Counted from the first letter of the stretch, positions 33,640-46,625 are shown. The stretch: 64,000 bases of DNA from Thinopyrum elongatum (GCA_011799875.1 CM022298.1:289822395-289886394); one strand, 5' to 3'. Notes: a model not told the origin generated them from the sequence alone. A program made the numbers and translations.

Positions 33640-34470
33640 CATATAGGTTAAAAAGGCCAGCCCAGTCAAAGGCCTGTAGTATTTACTCAGGTACTAGTGG
33701 GCCAGTCCAATAACGGCCTGTTTAAACATGGCCCATTTATGGCCCAAAGCCAGATCTGGCCCGTTAATTGTTCGCCGAATATTTGGGCCCAATTACGGCC
33801 CAGTGACATTCGGCCTGTTAGAGGCCCGATGTAGACATGGGCCCATTTCAGCCCGGTGTGTCTTTCGGCCTGGGAATGGCCCATGCTGCTCATGGGCCAT
33901 ATATGGTCCGATGCGACATCCGGCCCTCTAACAGCCCGTGATAAAGGTGGCAACAGTTCAGCCCAACGTGACTTTGGGCCTGTTAAAGGCCTGTCGTATA
34001 ATTCTGCCCGTTGATGCCTCTACTAAGCTTTCGGCCTCTTAAAGGCCCATGATATCAGTGGGCCAACTAAGGCCCGAGATATGTTTCGGCCTGGTAATGG
34101 CCCGTCATATAACTGGGCCAAAAAAGGCCTGGTCTACATTTCAGCCTGCTGAAGGCCCGTCGACGACTAGTGAAAATTGAGGCCCAACATGCATTTCGGC
34201 CTGCTAAAGGCCCATGGTTTCTTCTGGGCCGTAACAGGCCAGCAGAATATTCAGCCTGTTAATGGCCCAAAGCTACATGGGCCCAACTAAGCGTTGGGTT
34301 CACTAAAGGCCCAACTAAACTTTGGGCCGAATATAGGCCCGTGTAAGTTGTGGGCCTGGCGCAAAGTGTGAAGGCCCCAATGGCCTTTCAGGCCCAAGAA
34401 AGTTGCAGGGCAGCCCAATTGTGGCCCGCTAAAAAGCAGGCCCGTTAGAGGCGAATGTTTCGGCCTGGTC
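33640..34470. repeat. GGCC-rich imperfect tandem repeats
   Basis: About 25 degenerate units of 25-35 bases built on CGGCCTGNTAAAGGCCCGT, often with TGGGCC spacers. The unit core is itself palindromic (GGCC...GGCC). It lies just inside the left subterminal repeats and contains no gene. Confidence 0.85.
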
Positions 34471-36065
34471 GACTACATCAGATTTTCTCCATTTTTTTCA
34501 GATAGCGAATGATGGCAGTAACTAGTAGGAATTAAGAGCAAACCTACTCTATACAATAAAGAAATTACGTCATAGTAACCTAGAATAAACCTACACTATA
34601 CAATAAAGGATTTATGGTATATTACATCCATTGGGCATCGAAGTTCGCCACCAGTGATCATAAAGCGCAACGAAGAAGCAGATTACAAAAACTGGGCGCC
34701 ATTGCAGCGTAACAAAATAATACTGAACCAAGACCACTTCCAAGACAGTTCAAGAAAGGTTAGCCTTGCGCGTGAACTGCTGCGCAAGCTGCTGAGCAAG
34801 GCTGTGAGACCGGCCTAGCATGTCGGTCATAGCTTCCAGGTGTAGCTGTTTAGCAATGAGGTTCTCATTGGTGTTCTCCGCAATCTTTCTTAGAGATAGG
34901 AGTTCAAGTCGAAGTTGAGTTGCAGAATGCCTTTCTGCTAGAACTTGGGACTGACGAAGTCGAACTGATTCAGACAGCGAATTCTGTGAGCTTGTCTGAC
35001 TGCTAGTCTCAAGTAACTAGAACACTGCATCAAGACAAGACTTTGGGGTTGTCTCGCTATCTTCAAGATGTTTTCCCTTCTTTGCTGCAATATATGTTGG
35101 GTTTGTCTCACAGCCTTCAGCAGACTTGTGCATGCCATCAGGCATATCACCATGAAACAAGCAGAAAGATGACAGGTTTTGCACGCGTATAAACAAAGAT
35201 GATAAATGTGCTGTCAATTCCATCCAATTTCAAATTAGAAAATAAAGAGTAAGTTCAAAATATCAATAGCATAATTTGGCATTGTTCATAATGCGGGGAG
35301 CTTCACCACACTACTGGATTACCATGTCAACATAACAAGCATAGATGAAGGGCAAAGACAATCATTGTATCTATTTTGGTTAATGTGCATGGCATGTTGT
35401 TCATATCATCAGCCACATCAGTAAGATAAAACAGGAGATGACAAGGTGCAAACATGGGCTGCTTCACCACACACTGGATTATAGATCCACAAAAACAAGC
35501 ATACATATAGGGAGTATTGAGTAATGTGCATGGTATGAATAAGGAATTTGGTTTTACAAGTAAAACTTGGAACTTACGATTGTTGCGAACATGCATTTTG
35601 ATAGAAACAGCAAACTAAACAGCAGTTAACGATAGGGAGTATGAGCAAATTAAACAGTAGTTGAGGATAAAGGCTTTAGAAGGACTGACTTACATTAGCA
35701 GTTAACACCGGCTTTATAATGCCCTTCTCCATGTCAAGGGAAGGATAACTCAAGAACTTCAGCACAGAATCTTCTTCATAATCATTGCCTGTACTCTACA
35801 TTTTGTAGAGAGTAATTATAGATAATACTGGAAGGGATAGAGGATAATGAAGATAAGATGCAGATTGATGCTACATAATCAACTACCAATCCCTGGAAGT
35901 ACAAGCGTTACAGGACAAAATGTACAGACAAGAGCAATGGGCTACACTTCTGCACTGGCATTGTTTGTGTATTCAACTTTTTGGTAAGATTAAATATAGA
36001 TCTGATATTTTTTAGTAAATGATGGGCGAGGGAGATAAGATGTAGAATGCTACACAATGAACCAA

Positions 36066-36146
36066 TCCTTCTTCCCATAATATAAGAGTGTTTTGAACAC
36101 TGGTGTACTGTACAAAACGTTCTTATATTATGGGACGGAGGGAGTA
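36066..36146. mobile_element. Stowaway (Thalos-like) MITE, ~80 bp
   Basis: The ends TTCTTCCCATAATATAAGAG and, inverted, CTCCCTCCGTCCCATAATAT enclose a short AT-rich core with ACACTGGTGTACTGTAC. It is inserted in an intron of the TNPA-like gene. Confidence 0.85.
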
Positions 36147-37749
36147 GCTGTTAATGTAAGTACAGTGATAGACGACGTTCAGTCCTTACAAGAGGACTAC
36201 AGAGCTAAACCTCTTCAAAGGCATTGGGTTGATTCTAAATTTATGTAAGAGTCCATACGGATCTTCTAATGTCCACCAAATGGACGATAACGAGGCTAAC
36301 ATGTGCAGTGATGCTACATAATCAACCAGCTATGAAAGTAAGTTTGGTCGTACAGGGCAAGAGGTACTCACAAGAGCAATGCAGTGTGCAGTATAGTTGC
36401 GAGATTCTGTGGTCCCTTGAGAATGAATATTCTTCTGCAAATAGTTTTCGTACAAGTGAGACGTTAAGGCACATGTAGAAATGTAGTTCAAATTGTGATG
36501 TGATATCATAGACAGTACCTTACGCTGCAGACGAGACCATTGTGTAACAAGATTATTCCAGTCACTGTCTGATAAATGTAGCACCAGAGACTTTACAGAA
36601 ATTTTGTTTAGAGGCTTGCCATCGAAGTGCGCTTGCCTCAGGTAGGAACGATACTTCATCAACGAGTGCTTGAAAAGCGCAACCAACCCTTGCTCGTCTT
36701 GACAATCCAGTTTGGTCCTCGCCTATTTAAAAGAATGAAATCTTGTGCCTTCTGTTAGCAGAAACATATGCAGTAATTACCATGAATAACATTAGTACAT
36801 TACTTACGCGTAAGTTGCGGAGGAAGACTAGAAATTGTTCTGTGTCTGCGGTATAATCTTTCCATGAAGGAAAGATGCGCACAAAGTTCCTGACAACAAT
36901 ATAAGCTTCATCTTCTAAACTGGGAAGAAATGGAACAGGGGTCCTATTTGCTGCAATTGGGGCTCTCTCTCGTTCGAAAAGGAATTTGGCAACTGGATTT
37001 GGTGTACTCTTTGCTGGAATGGGGGTTTTGCGTCGTAGAGCTGGTGCTATGTCAATTGGCATCATCATACTGTTTGCTGCAGTTGGGGTCTGCTGAGTTG
37101 GGGCATCAGAGATGACCAGTGTAGTAGGGCTAGAGTCTGCTAGAGTTGGGGCCGTGTTTTGTGGGTCAGGTGATATTGCAACTACAACTAATGGGCTATT
37201 TGATTTATCAGGTGTCACTACCTTTTCCAAATACTTTGCTCATGCTCCTCCGCGATCAACAATCGCCCTCTTCCTTTTGAACGTCTGATACACAAGAACA
37301 TCATTTGAATGGATAAATATGGTATGATGACAGATGGAATATGTACTGAAAATGGATAGGCAGGGCGTATTCACATACACGATGTCTAAACTAAGCTAAT
37401 GGCAGTGCAACAAAGTAGAAGCAATGCAAAGCATCAGTTGCAAGATATGTGCGACCAATATAACCTAGGAAAGTTAGAGCAAGCACCTTGATGGGTGAAT
37501 AAGATAGGGCATCGGCCTCTGACTCCTCCACTAGGGAGCTACATTGACTTAGGTCTCCCTCTAGCTCAGAATCACTGTTAGGATCATATTCTAAGCATGA
37601 ATCTGTAGCTGGAGAGCGTTTGCATTGCATTGCATCCAGACTTGATTTCAGTCCCTTAATGCCAAGTTTGATAGCCATGGCATTGTTCTGCTTTATTCTT
37701 TTCATGCGCGATGCTGTTCAGTATCTGAGATTCATGAAAACATAAAAAG

Positions 37750-39380
37750 TAGTCAGATTATCTATGGAATGCATTGCGGATTCAACTCGAAGAGTGTCTC
37801 CCTATAAACCCCTGCATATGCAAAGTTCACCCCCCAACCGTGCTGACCAGACCACACACAGAAATACAAACCTCTTATGTCTCTATAACAGGTAGACACA
37901 CATTTCAAAACTGAAGTAGGAACATTAGAATCATATCAAATTCGTATTTGAACAAATAAACTAAGGAATTATGAGTGGCGTAATGTTTAGCTTCAAGGGT
38001 GGAGTGCTGGTAGTGCGACACAAAGCAAGTAGGCAGATTGTATTCCATGTAAAAGATCGTAGTCTATGTAAAAGGTGGAAATGACACTTTCTTTCTATAC
38101 AATGCAGTGTTCGTTGCCCACACATGATGGAAGAGATCTCACAGAGAAATGCTATTCACTCATGTCTGCGGATCCAGTATATTGAAACAGGGTGGTCCAC
38201 CCTAAAAGAATATTGACAACAAATATGACAAGGCAAGCATAGATGTAGTGAATCAATCATTACTTGTGAGCTGACTAGGACAAGTATGCAGAATTGTAAC
38301 TGCAGTAAGAGACCGTCCAAAATCTGAATCAAGAAGTTGGTCTAGCACTTATGTTTGCAACTAATCGACGTGAATAATTGGATATCATATCGAATGAGTA
38401 AGAAAGACAAGTAAAATTGTCAACAAACCTGGCCTGCAGTAGTAATCTGGGTCGATGTCACTATGACCAACAATCCAAAATGACTAGTGTCTGTTCCTAG
38501 GGCCGGAATTTTGAAACCCTGTGAACTTTACAGGTACTAAAGATTATTGAAATACATCTGAACCATTAAGTGTAGGTAGCACTCAATACACAACAAACCC
38601 TAATGACAGTCCTGCCTAATGAGTAATGAATCAATTAGAAAATGGGTGATGAGGAGTGGCTGCTGAGTGTTGAGGATGTATCTCAAGATAAATCGGGTTG
38701 GCTTAGTGGCTGCTGCATGCCTGAGCCCTGAACGGACTGGGAAGGTAGGCACGGCGGCGCGCCCGGGCAGCGGTGACGCTGTTGGGCGAGCGACTCCTGG
38801 CCTCCTGTTAGTCTGGCGTCTCCTCCTAGAGTCATGCTATCCGGGGACGGCAAATCGCCGGCGAGGCAGGCGGCTGGGGGCGAATAGAGATCGGAAGCAC
38901 AGCAGAACAGAGGGGAATCGGGGCCTGGGCCGACCCAAAATCCCAGGGTGGCCCGCGGCCCACCGTGAGCACCCTGTAGATACACACCCGAGCGGCATAC
39001 ATGCTTTTTTGAAACTAAATTAGGAACATTTAGCTGACCAATTAAACAACTCTGTTTTAATAATATCAGATTCGTATTTGAACAACTAAGCTTGTTTAGC
39101 TTGATGGGTGGAGCAGTGCTATTATGACACGAAGCACGTATGCTGATGGTATAGTGATCATAAAATGGGGAAACCCTAAGCATTTTTTTTAGCAAAAGAG
39201 GGTTTCCCCTCCAATTTCTATTAAAGAAACCACCACGGAACCAACATGATCAATGAAACCCTAAGCATGATCAATTAAACCCTATTATGACTGTGCCATG
39301 GCAGATTTAAAGCTGCAAACCGCAGAAATGCTATTTAGCATCCATTGTTTGCTTCGAACTAAGAATTAAATTCTAAGAGC
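37750..39380. other. Intron-like AT-rich DNA with an internal duplication
   Basis: No exon can be supported. The block TTCGTATTTGAACAA...TGTTTAGCTT...GGGTGGAG occurs at about 37947-38010 and again at 39068-39115, so a segment of roughly 1.1 kb was partly duplicated. A GC-rich island at 38690-38990 has open frames on both strands but no recognisable protein. Confidence 0.5.
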
Positions 39381-39717
39381 TGAAAAGAAAGTACAGTAAC
39401 CAAGTTACGATCTATTTTCTGGTTGAGATCAAAAAGTTGAGCAGATATGAAGTACCACCGCTCTTGCGGCGCCGTGTAGGCATCGGGGGTGCGATGGCTG
39501 TCGGTGGTGTTGAAGCAGATCTGCGACGGTAGATGGGTGCATCAGGGGATAAGTCCCATTGCGGTGGACGAGAAGGTCGTGTGAGCGGCCCCGGCAAAGA
39601 GGACGACAGCGCCGATGAAGCGAGAGGATGCGATGCAAGGCTCCTGGTCCATCGCCGTGGATGAGAAACGTCCATCTCTAGCAGTGCACGACGCGGTCTT
39701 GGTAGGCGCTCCGGCAT

Positions 39718-41150
39718 GGTGGAGGACGGTGGCGATGGATGGGGTGGAGGACGGCGGCGATGGATGGGGTGGCGGACGGAGGAGGCTGGTGTGGGGATGG
39801 TGTTCTAGCGCGGACGGTGTATGAATGGGAAAATGGAGGGAGAGGTACGGGGAACCATGTTTTTGGGACGCGCCTGTCTGAATTATGGGAAAGTTACGAA
39901 CTTAGCCCCTGTTTAAAATTTGGACATCTCGTCGGTTGGGGATAGGACGGTAATCTCGCATCTCCCCAATATTTGCCCAGAGCGATTTCGGGCGAGGAGA
40001 GGGTGTTTTGGCGCCCACGGTTGGTGCCCACGGTGTATGAACGGGGCTGACAGGTAGGGCGGTTGTGTCACGTCTGAGTGATGTTACAAACCTGCCGCTA
40101 TTGAAAATATTTACCTACATCGATTTCGGCCGAGTCGAGTTTGTTTTGCCGCCCACCGTGTAATAATGGGGAAATGGAGGGAGAGACAGAGGTCTTTCGG
40201 ACGAGCTTGAATCAAATGTGTTTTGCTGCCCATGTTTGGCGCCCAACGTGTCGGAATGGGCTCAGAGGCGGTCGTGTCACGTCTAATTGAAGTTACTAAC
40301 CTACCCCTATTGAGAGCAGTGCAAATTGTGCCGATGAATTGTCCGTGTAAGGGGTAGACAGTAATTTCCATCTCCCAAACACTGGCTTCGGGCAGCCAAT
40401 GTGGGAGTGGACATTTTGCCGCTTCTTTCAAATTTTGGGACAATAAGCATCCATGTTTACCCTGGCAACTAAATTCGAATCCATTTTGTATTCCCATACG
40501 AATCTTTATAAATCATTCTATGTGTTTTTATATATCTTCAAAAGCACGACAAAGATGTATTCCACTATCATATATGAATATGATTTACAAATGCCGATAC
40601 TCGAATTCAGAAGCTAGAATCCAGTTTAAGGTGAATTCAAATATTTCAAACCACTTTATGTCCAACTCAAGTGTCACACGCAGCATAATGTGTACTCCCA
40701 TTTAGATATGTACACAAGCGATGTATCAGGATTCAAATACCGAGTCAATCAACCAATAATGTACAAAACTAACAGACATATAAACACTTATGGATCAATA
40801 ATATCAACTAACATACATAAGCCAGGCCGCTGTACTTTTTTTGCTAGAAGAGCATCCTTTTTTTAGCGAAGCTAGTACAGCATCTTGGCCCTTTCAGATG
40901 CGTGCCACTTAAGGACCATCTATACTACTATTATTGTTGAATGCACATTCAGCCCGATTGGCATATTTGTAGGTCTGGCACAGCAATCAAAATGAAATGC
41001 CTCAGAGTCTTATCAATTAATACAGACTTGTGCTAAAAAAATTACAAACCAAAAAACAAAAAACAATTATTACGTGATCTCTAAAACAAATGGTTTGATC
41101 GATTACATGAACAAACAACACAAAGGTTATTCAAAGATGGAAAGAACATT
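39718..41150. other. Promoter-like region upstream of the TNPA-like copy 1
   Basis: Between 39720 and 40430 a GC-rich, promoter-like stretch repeats the words GCCCACGGTG and TGGGGAAATGGAGGGAGAG (39830, 40165) about 330 bases apart. From 40500 to 41150 it is AT-rich with nothing recognisable. Confidence 0.4.
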
Positions 41151-41459
41151 TCACCTATGATTTACCAAGTGGGAATTTAATTTCCTTTTTTCCTTCAGGA
41201 CCTTAACAATGCGGTCAGTCTCAGCTTGCTTCGTTTTGAAATCCACCAAATATTTAATGGTTGTCTTGAGTACTGCTTGTGATTGTGCTGTTTGCTTCCT
41301 CAACATGTCAACTTCATCTCTAAGTGCAGAAGCAGAATCTCTTTCTACCAATAGTTTAGCCTCTAGAGCATCAGCAGTTGGCAATTCATGATGCATGATT
41401 GGGCCGGTGCCACTGCTGTGGGATGATACAACGTCCATGGGGACCTCGCTCTTTGATCT

Positions 41460-42060
41460 TGGGCTAACCTGTTTTGCCATTAAAGTTTCGATTGGATTCC
41501 GAAAAGTTGAAGTTAGCAAAACATCTCAACTGGGAGTTATAACAGCAAACCAGTTAAACAAACAAGGAATTAAAGAGTTTCAATTGGATGCTGAAAACTA
41601 GTTATTAACATCATTGTAACCAGTTGCAGCAGCAAAGCAGTTAAACAAACAAGTTTTGCAAAAGGTACCTGTTGTGGCATTGGAGTTTCTCTTGGATCCT
41701 GAAAAGTTGAGTAGCCAGTAACGTGATTAGAGCAACCGGTTGCAGCAGCAAAGTAGTTAAACAAACAAGTTTTGCAAAAGGAACCTGTTGTGGCATTGGA
41801 GTTTCTCTTGGATCCTGAAAAGTTGAGTAGTCAGTAACTTGATTAGAGCAACAAGTTACAGCAGCAAACCTGTTACACAAATATATTTTTGAAAATGTAC
41901 CTGCTATGCAATTGGACTTCCAATTGGATCCTGAAAACTTGAAGTTGGTAAGAAGATTATAGCAACAAGTTACAGCAGCAAACCAGGTAAACAAGGAAGT
42001 TTCTGAAAACATACCTATTGTACCAACGGAGTTTCAGTTGGATCCTGCAAACTTGAATGT
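41460..42060 (-). repeat. Tandem array of ~116-bp units, each with a 30-nt microexon
   Basis: Units at 42015-42044, 41901-41930, 41785-41814 and 41669-41698 each present, on the minus strand, acceptor AG, exactly 30 nt, and donor GT. Two encode DPRETPMPQQ; the other two are variants with a TAG. Two further degenerate units lie near 41590 and 41490 (NPIETLMAKQ). Intron spacing is 84-86 bases. Because 30 is a multiple of three, any number could be included without a frameshift. Confidence 0.7.
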
Positions 42061-43434
42061 TAGCAATCATAAATAAAGTGTTGCAAGAGCCATAAGAAAC
42101 TAACATCAAACTAGTAAAACTAACCAGTTTTGGCAATGTATTTAATTACACATGAACTAGTAAAACTAACAAGTTCTTGGCAATGTATTAAAGTAACAAG
42201 TCGATACCGTTTACCAGCAACACAGACATCTGTAAATTTCTTTGATGTAAGCAAAATGATTACAACACATATATATATAAGTTAAAAAGACGGTGTCCCT
42301 CATATAAACCTGACAGTTGTCTATCTATGAACATGCAAACATTACTAGTGCTAAAAGTGATAACAGTAAACCATTTAAACAAACAGGGTATCAGAACATA
42401 AATTACACGTGAATTCTGCTGCACCCTAGAAGTACATATGACCAGCTATCTACGTGCTTAAGTAGCTATTTAAGTTCAGGCAAATAGGTAATTCTTAACA
42501 GTAAGTATCAAACACATAGATAGGCGCAGTCTATAATAGGATTAACAGGCTATGGCATTATGTAATCAGTAGCAAACTAAATTAAGCCAAACAACATAAT
42601 TGAACAATTTTGCAATAAGTGGCTAACTAAAATTCCGAGAAACAGGTAACTGAACTTACGCTAGCTCTTTGTACAGGCACACTGCAACTTCTTTTTCGCT
42701 TACAAGGTTCTACGAAGGAGTCCATGGCATCAATTGCTTGGGCACGCAGTCCCAATACTTCTTTCTTCCCACACTGCATTGTTAAGTCGAATGGTTAATC
42801 TGATAAGATGGTGCGTCCTTGATATGTTATATGAGGACGGGTTGTCAGACTAGTTGTAGCCACACACATCACACTGGCTTTTACTGTATATTTCATGCGA
42901 TTACATTTGCCATATTGAGATCTAAGCAATCTACAGTAGAATGAAAAGACTGGCATCCTTCACATTATTGGCGAACTCAGTTCATAGAAACAAGCAATTC
43001 AACCATTCCGTGGGTAAATCAAAAGCGCCACTGGAATATTTTTCACTACCCCAATCATACACGCAAAAAGGGGCGACGCTTCCGTAGGGGCTGGTATGGG
43101 CGACCGCCTCGGGTGGCTGGAAAGTGTGCACCTAGTTTGAGTCGTCCAGGTTGGCCCAGGCTAGTTTTGTTCGTCCCAACGCACAAGCAGGCAATGTAAA
43201 AAATGAAGAAAAACGTTTCAATTTGGATGGGCCAATAACGTAAGTGCAAGGCAGGCCCTATAGCACGCTCGCAGCCCAAATGAGCGCCTCCCATATCGAT
43301 CGACAGCAGGAAAAATCCCAATTCGTTCGCTCCAGCCTCCAGTCTGGTTCGCTCCTAACCTAGCCGCCGCTGGACAGATCGACACAGCACTTCCTCGCGC
43401 CCTCGTTAGACACTAGTCGCCGGGCTTCAAGTGA
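42061..43434. other. AT-rich intron DNA and 5' flank of the 43435 gene
   Basis: Apart from the duplicated 39-codon exon (42661-42775, minus) nothing coding is seen. The last 400 bases become GC-rich and may act as promoter and 5' UTR of the plus-strand gene at 43435. Confidence 0.4.
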
Positions 43435-43930
43435 ATGGAAGGACAAGAAGATGAAGATCCAACCCTGGGTGTAGCCTGCATGGGAGGCAGCGGCGGCAGC
43501 ACAGGCATGGCATCGAGCTTGCGCAAACGGACAGTCGTAGCTTGCAAGAGCAGCATGCGCAATGAGCAGGTACATCACATCCCTGATTATATCTAATTCA
43601 ACTGTTCAATTTCTGGCCAATAGTTAAACTTGACGGTGTTGTAAAACTGCTTGTATGTAGGGAATCTATGAGAAAATAAAACCAATTTTTGCTTATTTTA
43701 TAACTCCCCCAATCAATACTGAACTGACTGAACCTGATGTATCTAATCAAGTTTCTGGTGCAAACATACAAGCTCATGTTGTTCTTGAGCCTGAAGTGTC
43801 TAATGAACAGACTGCTAATGAAGGATTTGATGCAAACATTTTACATGCTCCTGGTGATGAACATATAGTGTCTAATGAGGGATCTAATGCAAGCATTTTG
43901 CAAGCTCCCATTGAAGGATTTAGTGTCTAA
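43435..43930 (+). CDS. Small two-exon hypothetical gene nested opposite the TNPA-like gene
   Basis: Proposed exons are 43435-43569 (45 codons; ends CAG/GTACAT) and 43661-43930 (89 codons plus TAA; preceded by TGTATGTAG). Phases match and the joined 134-codon frame has no stop. The N-terminus is acidic, then Gly/Ser-rich and basic (SSLRKRTVVACKSSMRNEQ). The C-terminal part has three diverged repeats built on VSN..(G/A)NI..(A/P) (for example EVSNEQTANEGFDANI and IVSNEGSNASILQAP). I recognise no family. It lies on the plus strand inside an apparent intron of the minus-strand gene and could be a captured host-gene fragment. The frame could be chance, although two matched splice sites argue for it. 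Confidence 0.4.
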
Positions 43931-44483
43931 TGGTGATCTGCTATGTTGAGAGAGACATAGAGATTTGCAGGCATTGATGAAAAGCAAATTATAGTACATT
44001 TTCATGGCTTGAGGAAACGTCGAGGCCATCTACCAGAAAGTCCCTGTATCATGACAACGTAGCATAAATACTTTTCTAATCTGTTGTTTGAAACTATTGG
44101 CATACTTGTGCAGGATAGATATATTGATATGCAGTTTGCGCACTGGTTATAGGTGCAATTACACTTCGATATTTTCAGCCAGAGAACGAATAATTCAAGC
44201 AGGTACATACCATGTTAGTAGTCCTTGTACACCATGTTGCATTTTGTGTTTTTTGGTGCTTACATCATTTAATGTTTTATAATCTGGAACTACTTTGGAT
44301 CATTAGCTGGTTTTCAAAGTGCATGTAGCTTCACATTTCTCAAGTTATGTTGATTTCCGGAGTGCAAGTGCCTTCGTATTTTTTAAGTTAAATTTTCGCC
44401 CTGGTAACTTGAATTCGTGGATCCGCCACTGCACACAAATCATACACGCAGGCCAGTACGAATTAAATGAAATGCAGGGACTT
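43931..44483. other. No gene seen
   Basis: AT-rich sequence between the nested plus-strand gene and the duplicated minus-strand exon. Further exons of either gene may exist but none has a frame I can support. Confidence 0.4.
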
Positions 44484-45539
44484 ACGCTAGCTCGTTGTAC
44501 AGGCTCACTGCAGCTCTGCTTGCGCTTGGGATGTTCCATGTACAAGTCCATGTTACCACTTGCTTGGATGTGCAGGTCTTGTGCTCCTTGCATCCCCCTC
44601 TGCATTTTTGACACGGCGAATGGTTGATCAAATAAGAGGAATCGACCTTGCTGTTGTACCAGAGGACAGGTACTTACAAGGTTATACCGGTGTGCAGGAT
44701 GTGTACCAGATCCCGTAGCGCCGTCATGCTTCGCTAAAAAATGGTTTTGCTTGTTTCAGATGATATCTCCAGAAGAAATAAGAGTTAAAGTCAGAGTTGC
44801 ATAGGCGTGTAAGCTAAGAGAGCAGTGAAAGGATATCCAAACATCATCGGAACAGTGCACAAGGGAGTGATATGTGGATACCTAGTTCGGGCCGGCGTTT
44901 GGGCATGCTCGCCTAGCTAGAGTGCGGGTCACTTCAGAGCCGTTGAGGGTGATGCGCTGGCCTTGGCTGACCGCGCACGGATGCAGATCTTGAGTGGCAG
45001 CGGAGCACTACGATGTGGTGGACGAGACCATTGGTGAAGCCCCAACGGCCTCGGGGGGCGGAGGTGCGATGATGTGCTCGGTGAAGTAGCCCCGGTGAGG
45101 TGGGAGACAGCGTCGGTGAAGCGCACCTGATGCGGTGGAAGTCGGTGTCTGTGAGGCACGTCGGTTGCGGCGGCCGACGTTGTCGGTGGACGACCCAGTG
45201 CGGTGGATGAGGGTGTAGATGAGGTAGCTCCGGTGCGGTGGTGAAGCACGACCGTCGTCTTCGTCGTTGTCGTCCGGCACAGAGGTGGGGAAAGAGACGA
45301 GACGAGGGGCGATTCGAACTTTGCTTGGGTTGGCGGCGAATTAGGGATTTGAGCGCTCTGGGCGCGGAAGGGAACGGTGAAGAAGGGAGATTTTGCAGGG
45401 CTGGAATTGGGGCCGCTAGATATTTCAATCCGAAACGTGGAAGCGCGAACTTATTTTGTCGTCGTTCTATTTTTGTGTGGGGGGGAGGGAGGGAGGGGGT
45501 GGGTGGCTGGGTGCTAGCGTCCGTACAACACACGCGACC

Positions 45540-46030
45540 ACCACGGCACGACCCTGGTCTGCCTGGTGCGCCTACATTTGAGAATGCAAACGAATCTTCT
45601 TCCATTTGCAAACGAATCTGTATGTATTACCACGCCCGTGTTTTCCTTGCAAATAATTAGTCATTTGAAACAAGATACTATAAATTAATTAATGAGCAGT
45701 TATTTGAATTATAGTGTGTGTCACATAGCGATCTCCAATTCTAACGTGGATTTCGCATTTCACGGTATCCACGCTACTTTTTTAATACAAATTCATATGT
45801 ATATGATGAAAACCATGGCAGTGAGAAAACTTTGGATGGATTCAAACATATGACCTACAAAATAAAACAACAATCGAGTCAATGTCAACTTTTCCAAACC
45901 TAGTATGGCACGAATTCAAAATAATTACGGAAGCCATATGCATGGTCCTCAATTCAAATCTTACAATGTACACTAAATTGAAACGTCGATATTAAGTCTC
46001 ATACTATCTACATTCAAATGTTGTGTTTTC
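45540..46030. repeat. Segmental duplication, copy 1
   Basis: Shares ordered blocks with 50290-50910, for example CGAATCTRTATGTATTAC, CGTGGATTTCRCATTTCAYG, GTGAGAAAACTTTG and CATGCATGGTCCTCAATTCAA. It lacks the MITE present in copy 2. The duplication seems to extend, with gaps, to about 47880 versus 52420. Confidence 0.7.
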
Positions 46031-46591
46031 TTTCGCCCCCCCCCCCCCCCTCCCCCGGCACCCGCTACATACTACTTCCTGTATCGATCAATCTTCCTCT
46101 CCTAACCACCTTAGGAAGCTATCGGTTTCCGACACGCGTTCATTCTTTCTCTCCATGTTTTCGATCTCTAACTCTCTCAACTACACAACCCCCTTTTTCC
46201 ACTCTGTTACCAAACGTATCTACCTCACACACCCGCCATTGCACTCCATGCCGAGCTCTCTCTCTCCCTCCCACCCTCTCTCGCTAGATACATGCATTGT
46301 CTATCTAGACCCCCCCCCCTCTCGTGCGCACGCACGCACGTTGTCTATCTAGGTCACTCTCTCGAGACTGTCTCACTCTTTCTTCCGCACGGCAGGCCAC
46401 ACTCGCTCACTCTCGCTCTCTTTATCTAAGTCTCGATTAACCCGGCTTTATTTCACACACAAATGATATATCTCCCTGTTCGGGCCTCGATCGACACACT
46501 CCATACTCTCTCACGTAGATTGTCTATCTTGGTCAGTCCATCCAAGCCGCCCCCACTCTTTCGACCTCATGGCGGGCCACGCTCGCTCAAT

Positions 46592-46625
<34 letters not shown>

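Larger units (their letters stand above)
34755..39717 (-). pseudogene. TNPA-like CACTA protein gene, copy 1 (C-terminal exons)
   Basis: Exon-like blocks, in minus-strand order. A GC-rich first-exon candidate starts at ATG 39717. 37715-37489 has MKRIKQNNAMAIKLGIKG and an acidic Ser/Glu tract. 37286-36808 has TFKRKRAIVDRGGA, a stop, then EDEAYIVVRNFVRIFPSWKD. 36725-36522 has QDEQGLVALFKHSLMKYRSY and DSDWNNLVTQWSRLQRK. About 35800-35693 has NDYEEDSVLKFLSYPSLDME. 35223-34755 has QVLAERHSATQLRLELLSLR and SLAQQLAQQFTRKANLS. Most blocks are bordered by GT-AG. I recall these blocks from Triticeae Caspar-type CACTA elements; the role would be binding of subterminal repeats. Stops near 35030 and 37240 make it a pseudogene. 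Confidence 0.6.
41151..45280 (-). pseudogene. TNPA-like CACTA protein gene, copy 2 or N-terminal part
   Basis: Minus-strand blocks: a Pro/Ser/His-rich first-exon candidate from ATG 45280; a 39-codon exon at about 44600-44484 (GAQDLHIQASGNMDLYMEHP, QSCSEPVQRAS); its diverged duplicate at about 42775-42661 (LGLRAQAIDAMDSFVEP, RSCSVPVQRAS); a run of 30-nt microexons (42044-41480); and a last exon, 41480-41151, forming a coiled coil (LEAKLLVERDSASALRDEVD, TDRIVKVLKEKRKLN) and ending in a stop. Both 39-codon exons keep GT-AG borders. It may be the 5' part of the gene ending at 34755 or a separate copy. Stops in the microexons suggest decay. Confidence 0.55.

Noticed and set aside
38667..39195. ORFs on both strands in a GC-rich island
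   Set aside because: No recognisable domain, splice pattern or promoter agreement; left as unexplained.
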